A stretch of 64,000 nt of DNA from Merluccius polli. Taxonomy: Eukaryota > Chordata > Actinopteri > Gadiformes > Merlucciidae. The notes beneath the pieces were generated by a model, which worked only from the letters and a program-made list of their open reading frames with translations, ran no database searches and was not told the DNA's origin. The stretch spans positions 223,614 through 287,613 of the forward strand of contig JAOPHQ010002292.1 of the NCBI GenBank assembly GCA_030340625.1, given 5' to 3'. Position numbers and translations under genes: made by a program. Shown piece after piece: positions 50,901 through 61,072 of the stretch (position 1 is its first letter; each line of letters opens with the position of its first letter).

Positions 50901-52934
50901 ACACACACGCTCTCCATCCAATGAATCGTTCCTTGGTGTCCTTACGTTATTCTCTCTATGTTCGTAGAGAACAAGTCCAAGCGGGAACTGATCCGAATGC
51001 TGGTGCAGAAGGGCTATGAGTCTGACCCGGTGGTGGCCTGGACCAAGGCTCAGGAGAAGGTACTACATCCTGCAGGGCGTGGATGGAAACACACACACAC
51101 ACACACAGTTCTGAGGTTAAGAAAGAGGCACCGGCAGGCCCGGCTATCTTATAATATAGACTACTACTTAATGCGTGTGGTCATGGTCTGCATTCAGTCG
51201 GTTTCTGCCAAAAATGTGCAGAGAAGTTGGACGGTTGACGTAATGATCCAACACGCGTATGAAGCAGTCCGCCCTTCTGTTAGAAATAGCCGTGAGCGTG
51301 ATAGTTCCCCCTGTTGAGAAGAGTGCTTAACAGTGCCACCCTCTGGCCCCGGCAGGCACTGGAGGAGGACGAGCGCGAAGGCAACGACAGTGACGGCTCC
51401 CTGGATTCGGGCTCGTCGTCGGGGCCCAACTTCAACTACATCCTCAACATGCCGCTGTGGTGCCTGACCAAGGAGAGGGTGGACGAGCTGCTCAAGCAGC
51501 GGGACCTCAAGGTACGTACGGCCACATGTCGGGGGCGACGAAGGCATTTGCACGATGGAAAGAGGATCTGAAAGCTGATGCATGTGTTTTGTTTGTGATG
51601 TTTGGTGACGTGCGCAGAGGGCCGAGCTGAACGACCTGGAGAGGAAGTCGTCGGAGGACCTGTGGAAGGAGGACCTGGCGGTCTTCATCGAGGAGCTGGA
51701 CGTAAGTCACACCGCTTTCACCCACTGTATGCAATGCTGATCTCATCACCTCCTGCTCCAAATCACGCGAGTGGAGTGTACAAAGTTACATAGCTCCGAC
51801 CTGTATTGCATGGGATTGGGATTTGCTTATTGGTGCAGCACAACCCACCGGTACAGCCAACGCTCAGCTGGACTAGAGCAGCAGTAGTAGAAATGAAAAA
51901 AAACATGGTGGGATGAAATTTCTTTGACAATCATTAACGTGACAAGCAAATTCTAAACTGTGAGGCAGATTTTATCTAAGTGACATCCCGTTTGTTTATC
52001 AAATCCTAAAATGTGAGGCAGATTTTATCTAAGTGACATCCCCTTTGTGTATCAAATCCAAAATTGGAAAAACTAAAACGGGTATATTTGATCATATGTA
52101 CATCATAGTAATTAGTACTGTAAAGAACACGCGTCATAGTAAAGAACACACGTGTCATAGTAAAGAACACACGTTGTGCCACCAGAACGTGGAGGCACAG
52201 GAGCGGGACGAGCAGAGCGCCGGGCGGGCCACCAAGCTGGTGAAGGGCAAGGTGGGCAAACCCAAGGTGAAGAAGATCCACCTGGAAGAGACTCTGCCCT
52301 CGCCGTTCGGCCGGCGCGTGGAGCCGCCCAGCCAGCCCATGAAGGCTGACAGCGCCAAAAAGCTCACCAAGAGGAAGAAGGTAACCGAGAACACTAACTA
52401 ATACTTTCTAATAACTCATACTAACATGATACTTTGTTCGTATAGAATGGTATGTTGTGCTGCTGCACATTTGATCATATAACACTTGGGGACTTTGGCT
52501 CAACTTAAAGGGGACAGTCAAGTGTGGCTCTTTTATTCTGTGGGAAAATCCCACAATGTTTGACCATTGGTGTCATTGGTCCGAGGTTTTCATTCTCCAA
52601 ATTGGACCAATGACACCAGCTTTTTCAGGATTTTTTGCGCTGAAACAGAGTTGACGTTGCAGACCTCGATTTTATTGAATTCACAAAGGCGTGTATCAAA
52701 CAGTACTTCAATATGCTCCCAGTAGGCATGAATGCAAGTCAGAGTGGTTCTACAGGAATGGTCATGTGATGTGTGGTTCCCCCAGGGCGACTCTGACGTG
52801 GTGGTGAAGATAGAGTTTGACGAGGACGGCGAGGGCGCCGCCAAGGAAAATTCTCTGAACTCGTCCGCCACCCCCCACCACCACCCCCGTCAAGCCAAAG
52901 GCGCCGCGCGTCAAGAGAGAGAAGAAGGAGCCAG
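32581..52934 (+). CDS. top2b: DNA topoisomerase II beta, partial (C-terminal tail beyond window)
   Basis: Coding exons: 32581-32622, 34003-34194, 35987-36077, 36254-36317, 37227-37372, 37485-37582, 38072-38284, 38612-38785, 39770-39871, 40016-40153, 40419-40557, 40973-41130, 41631-41756, 42043-42153, 42236-42341, 42496-42605, 42994-43086, 43351-43465, 43834-43955, 44124-44272, 44640-44871, 49061-49195, 49392-49592, 50674-50869, 50968-51059, 51356-51511, 51618-51701, 52186-52380, 52786-52934; about 1,309 codons. The enzyme passes one DNA duplex through a transient double-strand break, using ATP. The GHKL ATPase shows [10 protein letters not shown] and [14 protein letters not shown] metal ligands are in [10 protein letters not shown] and DQDGSHIKG. 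The catalytic Tyr of SPRYIFTML is near residue 824. TLFEK after the first exon marks the beta-2 form, and the NGLY1 neighbour supports beta over alpha. Exon 29 holds a one-base frame slip in a C-rich run (about 52871-52888) before the basic tail. Confidence 0.95.
34259..34430 (+). repeat. Three-copy about 60-bp tandem repeat, TOP2B intron 2
   Basis: Units contain TATGC(T/C)TATCTCCCC followed by TTTCA(A)TACTATCA(C/T)(G/T)ATACTT, three times in succession. A strong palindrome follows at 34464-34524, with arms beginning CGATATGATATGGTC and a short G-rich loop. Confidence 0.7.
35100..35453. mobile_element. hAT-like MITE in TOP2B intron 2
   Basis: Element 35108-35445 starts TAGAGGTGCGCGGATGG and ends CCATCCGCGCACCTCTA, a perfect 17-bp inverted pair. 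The 8-bp target duplication TTCAGCAG is exact on both sides (35100-35107, 35446-35453). The interior is rich in CATCCGC/GCGGATG repeats and encodes nothing. The 8-bp duplication and TAG terminus indicate a non-autonomous hAT element. Confidence 0.85.
36345..36505 (+). repeat. Four-copy about 42-bp minisatellite, TOP2B intron 4
   Basis: The core GTATTTCTGAAGATATGAAT recurs four times, separated by GCATTGTTTTAAATGTACAT-type spacers. It is intronic and non-coding. Confidence 0.8.
39925..39962. repeat. (TG)n microsatellite in TOP2B intron 9
   Basis: Pure TG tract of about 19 units, starting about 50 bases after the exon 9 donor and close to the exon 10 acceptor. Confidence 0.93.
40693..40868. 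mobile_element. Short MITE in TOP2B intron 11
   Basis: The left end AATAGACCCTTTTTACACAG and right end CTGTGAAAAGAGTCAATT form imperfect terminal inverted repeats. An inner pair (GTAGGACAAACACGGGT / CACCTGTGTTTGTCCTAC) extends the hairpin. No clear target duplication was found, so the family is left open. Confidence 0.5.
43570..43810. mobile_element. PIF/Harbinger-like MITE in TOP2B intron 18
   Basis: Element 43573-43807 starts AGCTGGGGTCGCACTAC and ends GCAGTGTGGCCCCAGCT. It is flanked by the 3-bp duplication TAA on both sides (43570-43572, 43808-43810). It is 235 bp long and has no coding capacity. The TAA duplication fits PIF/Harbinger. Confidence 0.7.
45892..46271. mobile_element. MITE nested in the hAT composite
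   Basis: The ends GGCCGTGTTCCGATA and TATCGGAACACGGCC are perfect inverted repeats. Inner GTACTTAGTGTAC / AGTGTACTCAC motifs repeat in both orientations. CATG-like sequence flanks both sides, but the palindromic context makes the duplication ambiguous. Confidence 0.6.
46801..47347. mobile_element. hAT-like MITE, copy 2, uninterrupted, nested
   Basis: Element 46810-47338 (529 bp) is the intact version of the element split at 22.3-23.8 kb, with ends TAGCCTGGCAAGCCAGAC and GTTCTAGGCTA. It inserted into the duplicated segment of the hAT composite and duplicated GAACCCTC(C) (46801-46809, 47339-47347). The sister segment near 45320 still shows the empty site GAACCCTCCCGG. It is non-coding. Confidence 0.85.
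47809..47958. repeat. Two (TA)n microsatellites
   Basis: TA tracts at 47809-47850 and 47881-47958 are separated by a short unique spacer that contains CCCTAAGTGACAGTTACTCA. That spacer motif recurs in the MITE that follows. Confidence 0.9.
48026..48506. mobile_element. GGTAACAC-ended hairpin MITE with 8-bp duplication
   Basis: Element 48034-48498 starts GGTAACACTTTACAATAAGG and ends with the complement. It is flanked by perfect ATCGAGGC duplications (48026-48033, 48499-48506). Both arms carry short tandem (GGGCCCTAACT)n blocks in opposite orientation, so almost the whole element can fold back. It has no open frame. An 8-bp duplication suggests hAT mobilisation. Confidence 0.8.
49833..50467. 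mobile_element. PIF/Harbinger-like MITE in TOP2B intron 23
   Basis: Element 49836-50464 starts AGGCCCTGACACACC and ends GGTGTGTCAGGGCCT, a perfect 15-bp pair. TTA flanks both sides (49833-49835, 50465-50467). It is 629 bp long and non-coding. Its AGGC terminus and TTA duplication resemble the double insertion at 15459-16441, though the sequences differ further in. Confidence 0.8.
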
Positions 52935-53268
52935 GTCAGCACAAAGTTTACTCAATACCTTTTCTGTTTCTTTCCATGAAAACCTACCTTTTCTCCCTGG
53001 CGTTGGAGTGAAATTAAGATGATTTTTCTTCTACTGGTCTGTGTTTATCGTCGACAGTTATTTTTATGCTGTAAATTTCTGTTTTACTTTATTCAAGCTG
53101 TGCGACTTTGGTCAACACTGCACAGCAAAAACTGGAGTGTTGAATCAACTCCCACAGAGTCAATTTTAACACTTTTTGCGGGTTTATATAGCTCCACACT
53201 CTACAGAGTTAAATTAACACTTTCAAAATAGTTAATTATTTAACACTGTACCTAGAGTTACTTTTTAA

Positions 53269-53710
53269 CTCCCTAGACTGGGTTGAATTAACACTATATC
53301 GAGTTACATTAACACTATATCAGAGTTCCTTTTTAACTCCCTAAACTGTGTTAAATTAACACTATATCGAGTTACATTAACACTATATCAGAGTTACTTT
53401 TTAACTCCCTAAACTGGGTTAAATTAACACTATATCGAGTTACATTAACACTATATCAGAGTTACTTTTTAACTCCCTAAACTGGGTTAAATTAACACTA
53501 TATCGAGTTACATTAACACTATATCAGAGTTACTTTTTAACTCCCTAAACTGGGTTAAATTAACACTATATCGAGTTACATTAACACTATATCAGAGTTA
53601 CTTTTTAACTCTCTAAACTGGGTTAAATTAACACTTTATCGATTTACATTATATCAGAGCTCCTTTTTAACTTCCTAAATTGGGTTAAATTGACACTACA
53701 TAGTTAACAG
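53269..53710 (+). repeat. 68-bp tandem array, subterminal in CACTA-like element
   Basis: The unit runs from CTCCCTAAACTGGGTTAA through AACACTATATCGAGTTAC to CAGAGTTACTTTTTAA. Copies start at 53269, 53337, 53405, 53473, 53541 and 53609, with a decayed partial after that. Each unit contains several GAGTT/AACTC and GTTAA motifs in both orientations. In plant CACTA elements such subterminal motifs are binding sites for the accessory protein; that role is inferred here. Confidence 0.9.
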
Positions 53711-53766
53711 TACAATACAACCATTAAAATGACAATTCCAAGAAAAATGCATTTTCAAAAACACAA

Positions 53767-53930
53767 TTTATTTTAACTTTTCCCCCAATGCAGTCAGTTA
53801 AAACATGAGGGTATAATGTACAAACTTCCATCTGCTTACCATTTATTTTAAGAACTTTCCCCCAATGCAGTCAGTTAAAACATAATAAACGAGGGTATAA
53901 TGTACAAACTTTCATCTGCTTTACCATATG
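53767..53930 (-). repeat. Duplicated 3' end of the transposase gene
   Basis: About 75 bp containing CCCCCAATGCAGTCAGTTAAAAC and GGGTATAATGTACAAACTT occur twice, at about 53767-53841 and about 53847-53930. The second copy includes the last coding residues and the stop codon. This is a local tandem duplication across the 3' end of the transposase frame. Confidence 0.7.
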
Positions 53931-56340
53931 AGCTTTGAATATCAAATGGTTTGTGACATTTGAGTTCAGTCATTTTCATGACACACCTCTCTTCAGTTGG
54001 TAAAACTTTGAAGGCATGGTGGTGTTCAACAAACATCTCTGTAAATAGCTTTTTTGTCAAAAAATAAACGTCATCTTCAACCAGAAGTACATAATCTATT
54101 TGACAAAAGACTGGCATGTCTTCCTCCATGGAACTGCAAACAACAAGTCCACCTTTGTACTCAACACCATCGACTTTAACCCAACTTGTTGAGAAAACAT
54201 CTTTGGACAACAGCATTTCACACATTTCACTGTTGACCACATTTTCATCTCTTAAAGAAAATGATTTCATTGGCCCATATTCCTTCTGTTTAAGGGTGAA
54301 GGTTTCCCAGTGACAAGCAATGGCCATTTGATGCCTTTTAGCTAGTGATTTGGTTATGTTTTTGAAATTTTTGAAGTAATCTTTAAACATCTTGTGTTTT
54401 GCTTCGTACCTCATACACCAAACGTACAACAAAGGGCCAATTTTCCTAATAGAAGAGGGGTAATGGAGCATAAAGTGATGCTTGGGTATGAGGTTTCTGT
54501 GTGGATACAAGCACTTGAATAATTTGTGGTGGTCAAGGATCAAATTTTTTAAATATACAGTCATGCCCAGAGTGAGAGAAGGTGAAAAGACTATGTTCAT
54601 AATTTGTAACAGTAACAGTAACAAACTCCAGTGTCTGTTCTCTGCAGGAACAATGTCACCAAACAGGAGTGGAATGTTTTTCACAAGACAGAATGTCTGG
54701 ATAGAGTTCAAGCTGATGCCATTGCCAGCACTGTCCAATACGATTTTCGTGGGGCGGTTCTTTCGTTCTAGAAATCCGTAATCAAAACCATAAATCCTTG
54801 AAAGCAAGTTCTGTTGTGATATGAAGTGGTGGGTGAGATACTCAAAAAGCAATTTGATCTCATACTGAGCTACACCCTCGAGCAGATCATGCATGATATC
54901 AAACGAGTAGTTATGGCAAACATGGAAATACTGCAATGAATTTAGTGCAGAATTTCTTTTCAAACCATACAATGATTTCAGCTGAAGATTTTCCTTTAGA
55001 GACTGGCAATGCATGTCAAACATATCTTTCCCACGAAGGATCACTTTAGGATCATCCTCACTGTACACTGTCTGACAATCATCTTTATCAAGCAAACATA
55101 GGCGACAGAAATGACGGCTACTGAATGACTCGTTAAAACCAAGAATAGAGTGCATTCCCAGATTATCTCCAGTGATCTGTGAGATTGTACCATGTACCTG
55201 CTCATCAGAAAATGGAAGACTTAGCCCTTGGCTTTCCAGTTGTTTCACATCATTTAGCAGTGGTTCCAGTATTGCATCAAAACCATACTTTTTCAGATCT
55301 GGCGTATGGAAAAGTGATACTAAATGAATGTTCATCAAAATCGAGTTCAATTTTGGAGGCAGGTTTCTTAAAACAAAATAAATGCAGCCAATCTTGTGGA
55401 TTCCGCGTTTTGAGCCAAGCGGATTGGCCGTTTCGAAATCATCATAGTATACCTGAATTTGTAATGCAAGTCTTTTGGCTGAAAACAAGGGATGAGCTTT
55501 AAAGTAACTTCCGTCACAAAAGTCATGGTAAGTATCAGGCTCTGAGCTACACTCTGTCTTTAGAAAATCACAAATCTCTGGATTTCTACACATGAACTTC
55601 AAGGATTCCAAAATAGGAACATATATGAAAGTATCCTTCACAGGTACTTGATCATATGTACCGGATTTCTGATTGTGCCTGGTGTCATATCTTACTCCAA
55701 GTGTCATTTCTCTAGGCTCTACAACTCCCCATTTTTGGTTGAAGTATTTATTTCGTTTCCATTCTGTATTCAGATCAGTGAAGGGGTTTTCAAATTTTTC
55801 AAAACATTCATTTATGACAGGTATGTTGGGGTCAGTTGTGGGTAAAGCAGAAATAACGGCCTGCTTCGCTTCTGAGCGAAGCTCACTTGTTAATTCCTCC
55901 AAATCTCCTACAAGCGAGGATACCAAACTGTTAGAAATGCCACTACCCTGCAGTTTGGCCACGATGGATGCACACATTTCTTTGGATAAGTCTCTGGTAA
56001 GTCCTGAATCACTGGTCTCTGGAACACTGGAAGAACTAGACACTGGAAGAACACTGGAAGAACTTTGAGGAAGATTTGAGTGAAATTGGTCCTCCAAAGC
56101 ATCTGGAACTGGGTCACAAGAAGAGCAAGCAACATCTGAAGCAATTTGCTGAACATTGCTGTGAACACTATTGAGGTGCTTTCTGAAGCCAGCGTAAGTT
56201 TGGAACTGAAGTCTGCAGCTCGGCTGACAACAAAACAGTTTAAACTTAGGTCCAGGATAATAACCATGTTCACCTCTTAAATGTGAAATCAACTCTTGAC
56301 TGCTGGGATAAACACTCTTGCACATAAAACATGTTAGCAT
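53875..56340 (-). CDS. CACTA/EnSpm-like transposase with N-terminal zinc fingers
   Basis: One uninterrupted frame of 821 codons. The N-terminus has two C2H2-type fingers: CFMC...HLRGEH near residues 4-25, and CCQPSCRLQFQTYAGF...HLNSVH near 37-60. A Ser-rich linker follows to about residue 160. The catalytic part shows conserved acidic positions in YYDDFETANPLGSK, ITGDNLGMHS and IMHDLLEGV, consistent with the DDE arrangement of EnSpm transposases. PKHHFMLHYP and YEAKHKMFK lie downstream. It would cut and integrate the element in the nucleus. A host zinc-finger gene is less likely because it lies inside terminal inverted repeats, is single-exon and has an accessory partner. The absence of lesions suggests recent activity. 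Confidence 0.8.
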   Translation of the reverse strand: MLTCFMCKSVYPSSQELISHLRGEHGYYPGPKFKLFCCQPSCRLQFQTYAGFRKHLNSVHSNVQQIASDVACSSCDPVPDALEDQFHSNLPQSSSSVLPVSSSSSVPETSDSGLTRDLSKEMCASIVAKLQGSGISNSLVSSLVGDLEELTSELRSEAKQAVISALPTTDPNIPVINECFEKFENPFTDLNTEWKRNKYFNQKWGVVEPREMTLGVRYDTRHNQKSGTYDQVPVKDTFIYVPILESLKFMCRNPEICDFLKTECSSEPDTYHDFCDGSYFKAHPLFSAKRLALQIQVYYDDFETANPLGSKRGIHKIGCIYFVLRNLPPKLNSILMNIHLVSLFHTPDLKKYGFDAILEPLLNDVKQLESQGLSLPFSDEQVHGTISQITGDNLGMHSILGFNESFSSRHFCRLCLLDKDDCQTVYSEDDPKVILRGKDMFDMHCQSLKENLQLKSLYGLKRNSALNSLQYFHVCHNYSFDIMHDLLEGVAQYEIKLLFEYLTHHFISQQNLLSRIYGFDYGFLERKNRPTKIVLDSAGNGISLNSIQTFCLVKNIPLLFGDIVPAENRHWSLLLLLLQIMNIVFSPSLTLGMTVYLKNLILDHHKLFKCLYPHRNLIPKHHFMLHYPSSIRKIGPLLYVWCMRYEAKHKMFKDYFKNFKNITKSLAKRHQMAIACHWETFTLKQKEYGPMKSFSLRDENVVNSEMCEMLLSKDVFSTSWVKVDGVEYKGGLVVCSSMEEDMPVFCQIDYVLLVEDDVYFLTKKLFTEMFVEHHHAFKVLPTEERCVMKMTELKCHKPFDIQSSYGKADESLYIIPSFIMF

Positions 56341-56367
56341 TTAGCTCACAACTGCCCTGCCTTTTAC

Positions 56368-57125
56368 TCAGATTGTGACAACTACTTCCTGGTTAAGGAG
56401 TTTTGCTCTCAAGTCGCGAACTCTTGGTGACTCCTTCATTTTTCCCATATCAATGTTATAGACAGTTGTCTGCAGAAAGGTGTAGAAATTCACAAGTGCA
56501 CCATCATAGGAGACATTGAAGACAAAATGAGCTTTAAAAAGCTCATCAAATGCCCCAATGGAGCGGGTGGCCTGGCAGGGGATGAGATGCTTGTCGATGG
56601 AGACGTAGAAGTTGTCGATCTTCCTCTTCTGCCGCCCAACCGCCAGGAGATATGGCTGCTGGTTCTGCTGACTCTGGAGATGCTCCTCCAAGCTGCAGCA
56701 AGACTGGGGTTGACACAAGGACATTGGACAGAGTCAGGGCAAGTCAGAGAAAATAGAGTTACAGAAGTCATTATTCAAACATCCTACAAATCAGGGTGAG
56801 ATGAGAAATCATCATGAAAACTATGAATTAGTCATAACTAGAAAAAGCATTTCCAGAAGGAAATGCATGTAAATTAGTTTAAGATGTTGTTGGGAAACAA
56901 AAAAAGAAAGGAAGAAAGAGACAGAGGGGGTAGATAAAGAAAAAGGACAGAGGGGTTAGATTGAGGAAAAAAAGAAAGAAAAAGACAGGGGGTAGAAGAC
57001 AGAATAAAAAGAGAGGGGATGATAGAAAGAGGTCAGAAGACAGAAAAAGACAGGGGGTAGAAGACAGAATAAAAAGAGAGGGGGTGATAGAAAGAGGTCA
57101 GAAGACAGAAAAAGACAGGGGGTAG

Positions 57126-57180
<55 letters not shown>

Positions 57181-58860
57181 AATGTGGTAGAAGACAAGAA
57201 AAGAGAGAGGGGGTGATAGAAAGAGGGGAAGGAAAAGGGAGAGAAAGAAGAAAGAAAAACAAAAGATGGACAGTGGGGACAGACAGACAGACTTGACATG
57301 TTAAAAGCTGTGTATATCAGTCTGATTTAGCTGTGTGTGGGGCTGTGTTTATACACAGCTTAACAAGCACCAGGCTGCACCTGTACCTAATGTTGATAAT
57401 GAGCTGGCCAAAGGCACAGAGCAGGAGCAGAGCATGAAGATTTGAGCTCAACCCAGCTCCCAAACAACAGCCGACAAAAAGAGGACCATACCTCTTATCA
57501 AACTGTGGTGAAGATTAATTGGGTCAGATGACCTTACTGAACATGGTGATATGTATTAAATGTTTGTAAGGCAAATACTTTGTTTGATATTGCGAGTTAG
57601 AAACAGAATCTATTTCTGCTTTTCTCAGATCAGTGCCTGCTTTTGAATGTCAATGAGAGGAAGGGAGGGAAGTGGCCACACTCAGCTGTCAGACTGTTAG
57701 TGGATGGAGTAATAATAAGTTTAAACAAAGAGAGGAACAATTACCTTATGAAAGACTACCAGTCTCTCGACTGCATCAGAGGCGCTGATTTTTGGAAACC
57801 TCGGTCCCCCTGGTGGTGGTGGAAGAAGGTACAACAACAGCAACAGGGCGGACATCTCTTGGTCATAGGCTATGGATGGAGAGTAACAAGAATGAATTAA
57901 CTGCAAATATTTTACAAGTTATTGTTGAAGTTTTAATGAGAACTAGAACCAGCATTTCCTGTGAGCTGAGAATGGAATGGCTTTTGTAAAGGGCTAAACG
58001 CAGTGGAAATGTTAAAAAGACTGAAAAAAACTTTAAATCCTGCTGTTTAAATGTAACAGTGAAAAACAGAGTTGAAATGTGCTTCAATAAACTGTAAACT
58101 GACAGCTAAAGAATTTTTTTTTTTTTTTTAAAGAAAAAGAAATACACAGAATGAACGAACAATTGAAGTCCAGTAACATAAAATCAATCGGTCTTTATTA
58201 ATCACAAGACTATTGAACTGTAATTGCTTATAACAAATTCTATCGAACAAAACTCACTTGGTGCCTCGTCAAGTTCACTTCCTGGAGACTCTGCGGCCTG
58301 CAGCATTCGGCGCAGCTCAGGTGTTGGGGTGAGCCGCTTGGCCTCTTTGATGACGTTATCTCTGAAGAACGGATCCCATTTCTGGAGCAGCAGGTTGGAA
58401 ACCTCCTCTTCAAACAGGAGTGTGAAGTCTTGATTCATCTATAAGAAAGCAAATGTACTACTACCACATTCAGCACATTTCAAGGCATTCTAAAAATCCC
58501 ATTTCATACTTACCAATCCCTTTGTATCCAGGAATCTTGGGAAGATGGAGAAGATATCTTGAGTTTTGTCTGAGTCGTAGATGAGTTTTCGGCGATTCTG
58601 AAAGGTCTCTCTCATCTTCAGAAAAATTACGGAACTGTCTGTTGTATGGTTGAGCAAGGAGATGGCTTCCTGGTATGCATCCCCATCAAGCTGCTGGTCA
58701 ACAACAATGGACCTGCGCACATTTGGGCCTCCTGAAAAAAAGCACACAATTCTTTCAAGAAAAAAAAACAAGAAACACCCTAGATGAAGTTGTAAGAAAG
58801 AAAGAAAAATGAGGGGTACTTAGAGAAAGAAAGACAGTTGCGTAGAGATAGATAGTGCCG

Positions 58861-58924
<64 letters not shown>

Positions 58925-60668
58925 CAGATAGACAGATAGACTGACCTCCTCCTGGGGAAAAGCCAGTGGGGCTACTTGTAGATGCATGTCCTCTTCGAAT
59001 CTTTCTCTGAATCGTTTTCAGACGCCAAGAAATGTATCCGGTGCTGCTTGCAGCATCATAGAAATGTTCCTAAAATGGAAATACATTCAAAATTAATGTG
59101 ATGTCAACCTCATAAGCTACTGTGAAATTTCAGAATCTAAATGTTACTGTAATGTAGACAAAACATGAAAATTATGTAAACAGAGAGTACAATAATAATG
59201 ACTATACATAGCCTTTCTTGGAGTATGGGTCTTTGAAGGACGGGAACACTGTCACTATCCCAAGAGCGTACTCTTCTCGAACAGCTTTGCTGGGGAGTTG
59301 CCTGAGAAAAGATCAAATTAGCATTAATACAAGGGCCAAGTAGTTAACTTGTTAATAAAAAAAAGGATAGTACAGACAAATAGAACACACATACCCGTGT
59401 TTATCAATCATGTGTGCCACTATTATATTGACCAACTTTCTTCTGGTAGCATCTGTTAGAGTTTGTGTTGTGTGATACTCTTGGAGGACCTCTTCACCAC
59501 CTGAGCTGGTACCAAGGACATCTTCAATCAACTTTGAAAAAGAAGCAAAAAAACAAATGTGATAAACTGCCTTTCTAGAGCTTAAGGATGACAAATGTTG
59601 ATTTTAAGAAACCTGTGAGTACTTAGCACAACCTTTCTAGCAGATGCTGCAGTAAGTGGGCCCTCAAGTCTTGGTTTCTTCCTAGGAACATCATCTAGGA
59701 GTATAGTTGATGTACTTGCACATGAACTGAAGCTTGAATCAGAATAATCGGATGGAGAGGACAAGGAGCAATCGGAAAATTCTAAAAAAAGAAAAAAAGA
59801 AAAAGGGGGTGGGGTGTTTATTTGCAGTATACAAAAAGTCATAGAAGATTTTTGATCTAACCAAGCCAACGGCACACCATAGACTCAACTCATTTAATCA
59901 ATTGATTCTCAGTCTTGATAGGCAATTCAGAAATATTTTCAGAAATTGTTTTAAAGGCATGAATTAGATTAATCAAAAATACATTTGGTATTCATGTTGG
60001 ATTTATGTCAGTTAAAATGACATTTAAACCATTTAATAAAAGTCAGGCTGAATGTCCCTGTTGTGTAACCACAAAGAATGATATTGAATATTTGATCCAC
60101 CTTTAAGTGTATTAAATGACTTAATTCTGAAAACATTAAATTGAAATTGTTTACTGTATTTCTGTACTTATAAATTTGCATTAGTGTTTTGCACATTGCA
60201 TTATGTAATTTACCCCTTTACATTTCTCACCGTCATTTGAGAAAACTGATAGAGTCACATTGCCTTGGCTGACAAGGTCACTGAAAATGTCCTCATCTAC
60301 TTCTGTCCCTGTTGCATCTTTGTACACTAATTTTGCGTCAGGTGGCAGGCAAAATCTCTCGATGACTGGAAAAGACAAGATACATCTGAGTGGACCTTTA
60401 AGCTAGCACTGATCTTGCCTCATTTCACATTCAATAATTTAATCCACCACTGTAAACAAATTCAGAGATAATCCCCTGCATAAAATACATTCCCTTTTCA
60501 GTCCAAATCTTAAAAGAAAGGGGCGTTGTTCTGCCCTTTATATCAAACCAAGCATAAGTAAAACAAAAACAAACCTTTGTCATGGAACTGCACAAAATCA
60601 AAACATCCATCAACCTCATCCAACTTCACATACTTCTGCTGTTGGCAATACCGAACCTGGATCAGCAT
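56368..60668 (-). CDS. Accessory protein of the CACTA-like element (SAMD3-like type)
   Basis: Multi-exon minus-strand gene reconstructed from splice borders: 60668-60575, 60365-60232, 59781-59633, 59531-59395, 59301-59208, 59069-58946, 58731-58514, 58438-58258, 57900-57745, 56703-56368. The first two exons resemble a PB1-like fold (MLIQVRYCQQQKYVKLDE, then LPPDAKLVYKDATGTEVD). A Ser-rich stretch with a basic PRKKPR motif follows, then a region with EHFYDAASSTGYISWRLK, and the last exon includes AFDELFKAHFVFNVSYDGAL. Fish databases contain similar proteins, often named SAMD3-like. Phases agree except between 58258 and 57900, where one base is unaccounted for and an exon may be missing. The stop lies 27 bases before the transposase start. 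A DNA-binding partner role is inferred. Confidence 0.65.
56890..57290 (+). repeat. Purine-rich repeats and (GAAA)n
   Basis: This is an almost pure A/G strand. A unit of about 65 bp (GACAGGGGGTAGAAGACAG...) occurs in tandem around 57040-57125, followed by (GAAA)n at 57126-57181. It lies in the last intron of the accessory gene. Polypurine mirror repeats of this kind can form triplex DNA. Confidence 0.8.
58860..58942. repeat. (TAGA)n microsatellite
   Basis: About 16 TAGA units, then TAGACAGA variants. It lies in an intron of the accessory gene, just downstream of the exon ending at 58946. Confidence 0.95.
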
Positions 60669-61072
60669 TTTTCTGAGACATGCAACAACAAACAAATGTC
60701 AGTAAACACTTAACATGCAAGAAATAATTATTTAACACTCACATAAACGTTGTGTATCATGCAAGAAATTGTTTCATTATTAATTTCACTGCATGTCTAA
60801 GATTAAACCACATTCAGCAGCTGCTGGGAGGCTGAACATGCCACAGCAGGCCCAGTGGAAACGCTCTCATTGATGAACGTGGCAGCGACTAGCTGTAGTG
60901 ACTGCAGCACATGCTACCGTAATTAACATTTACATTTGAGGCAAAACTGATTTATTAAAACATTCCCCTCTGTTAAAAGCTGGTTTTCAGCGACCAAACA
61001 AACACAACACAGCACCAGTAAAGTTTACCCTTTTTAGTCTGACTGCCCACTACTACCCATTAATCAGAGTTA

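Noticed and set aside
32581..52934. TOP2A instead of TOP2B
   Set aside because: NGLY1/OXSM linkage, the TLFEK-type N-terminal insert and the LTWV start fit the beta paralogue.
53269..53710. CRISPR-like array
   Set aside because: Units are contiguous with no unique spacers, and the context is a eukaryotic transposon.
53875..56340. Host zinc-finger gene in the TOP2B intron
   Set aside because: The frame lies within matching terminal inverted repeats, is intronless and carries EnSpm-like acidic motifs beside an accessory gene, so it is a transposon gene.
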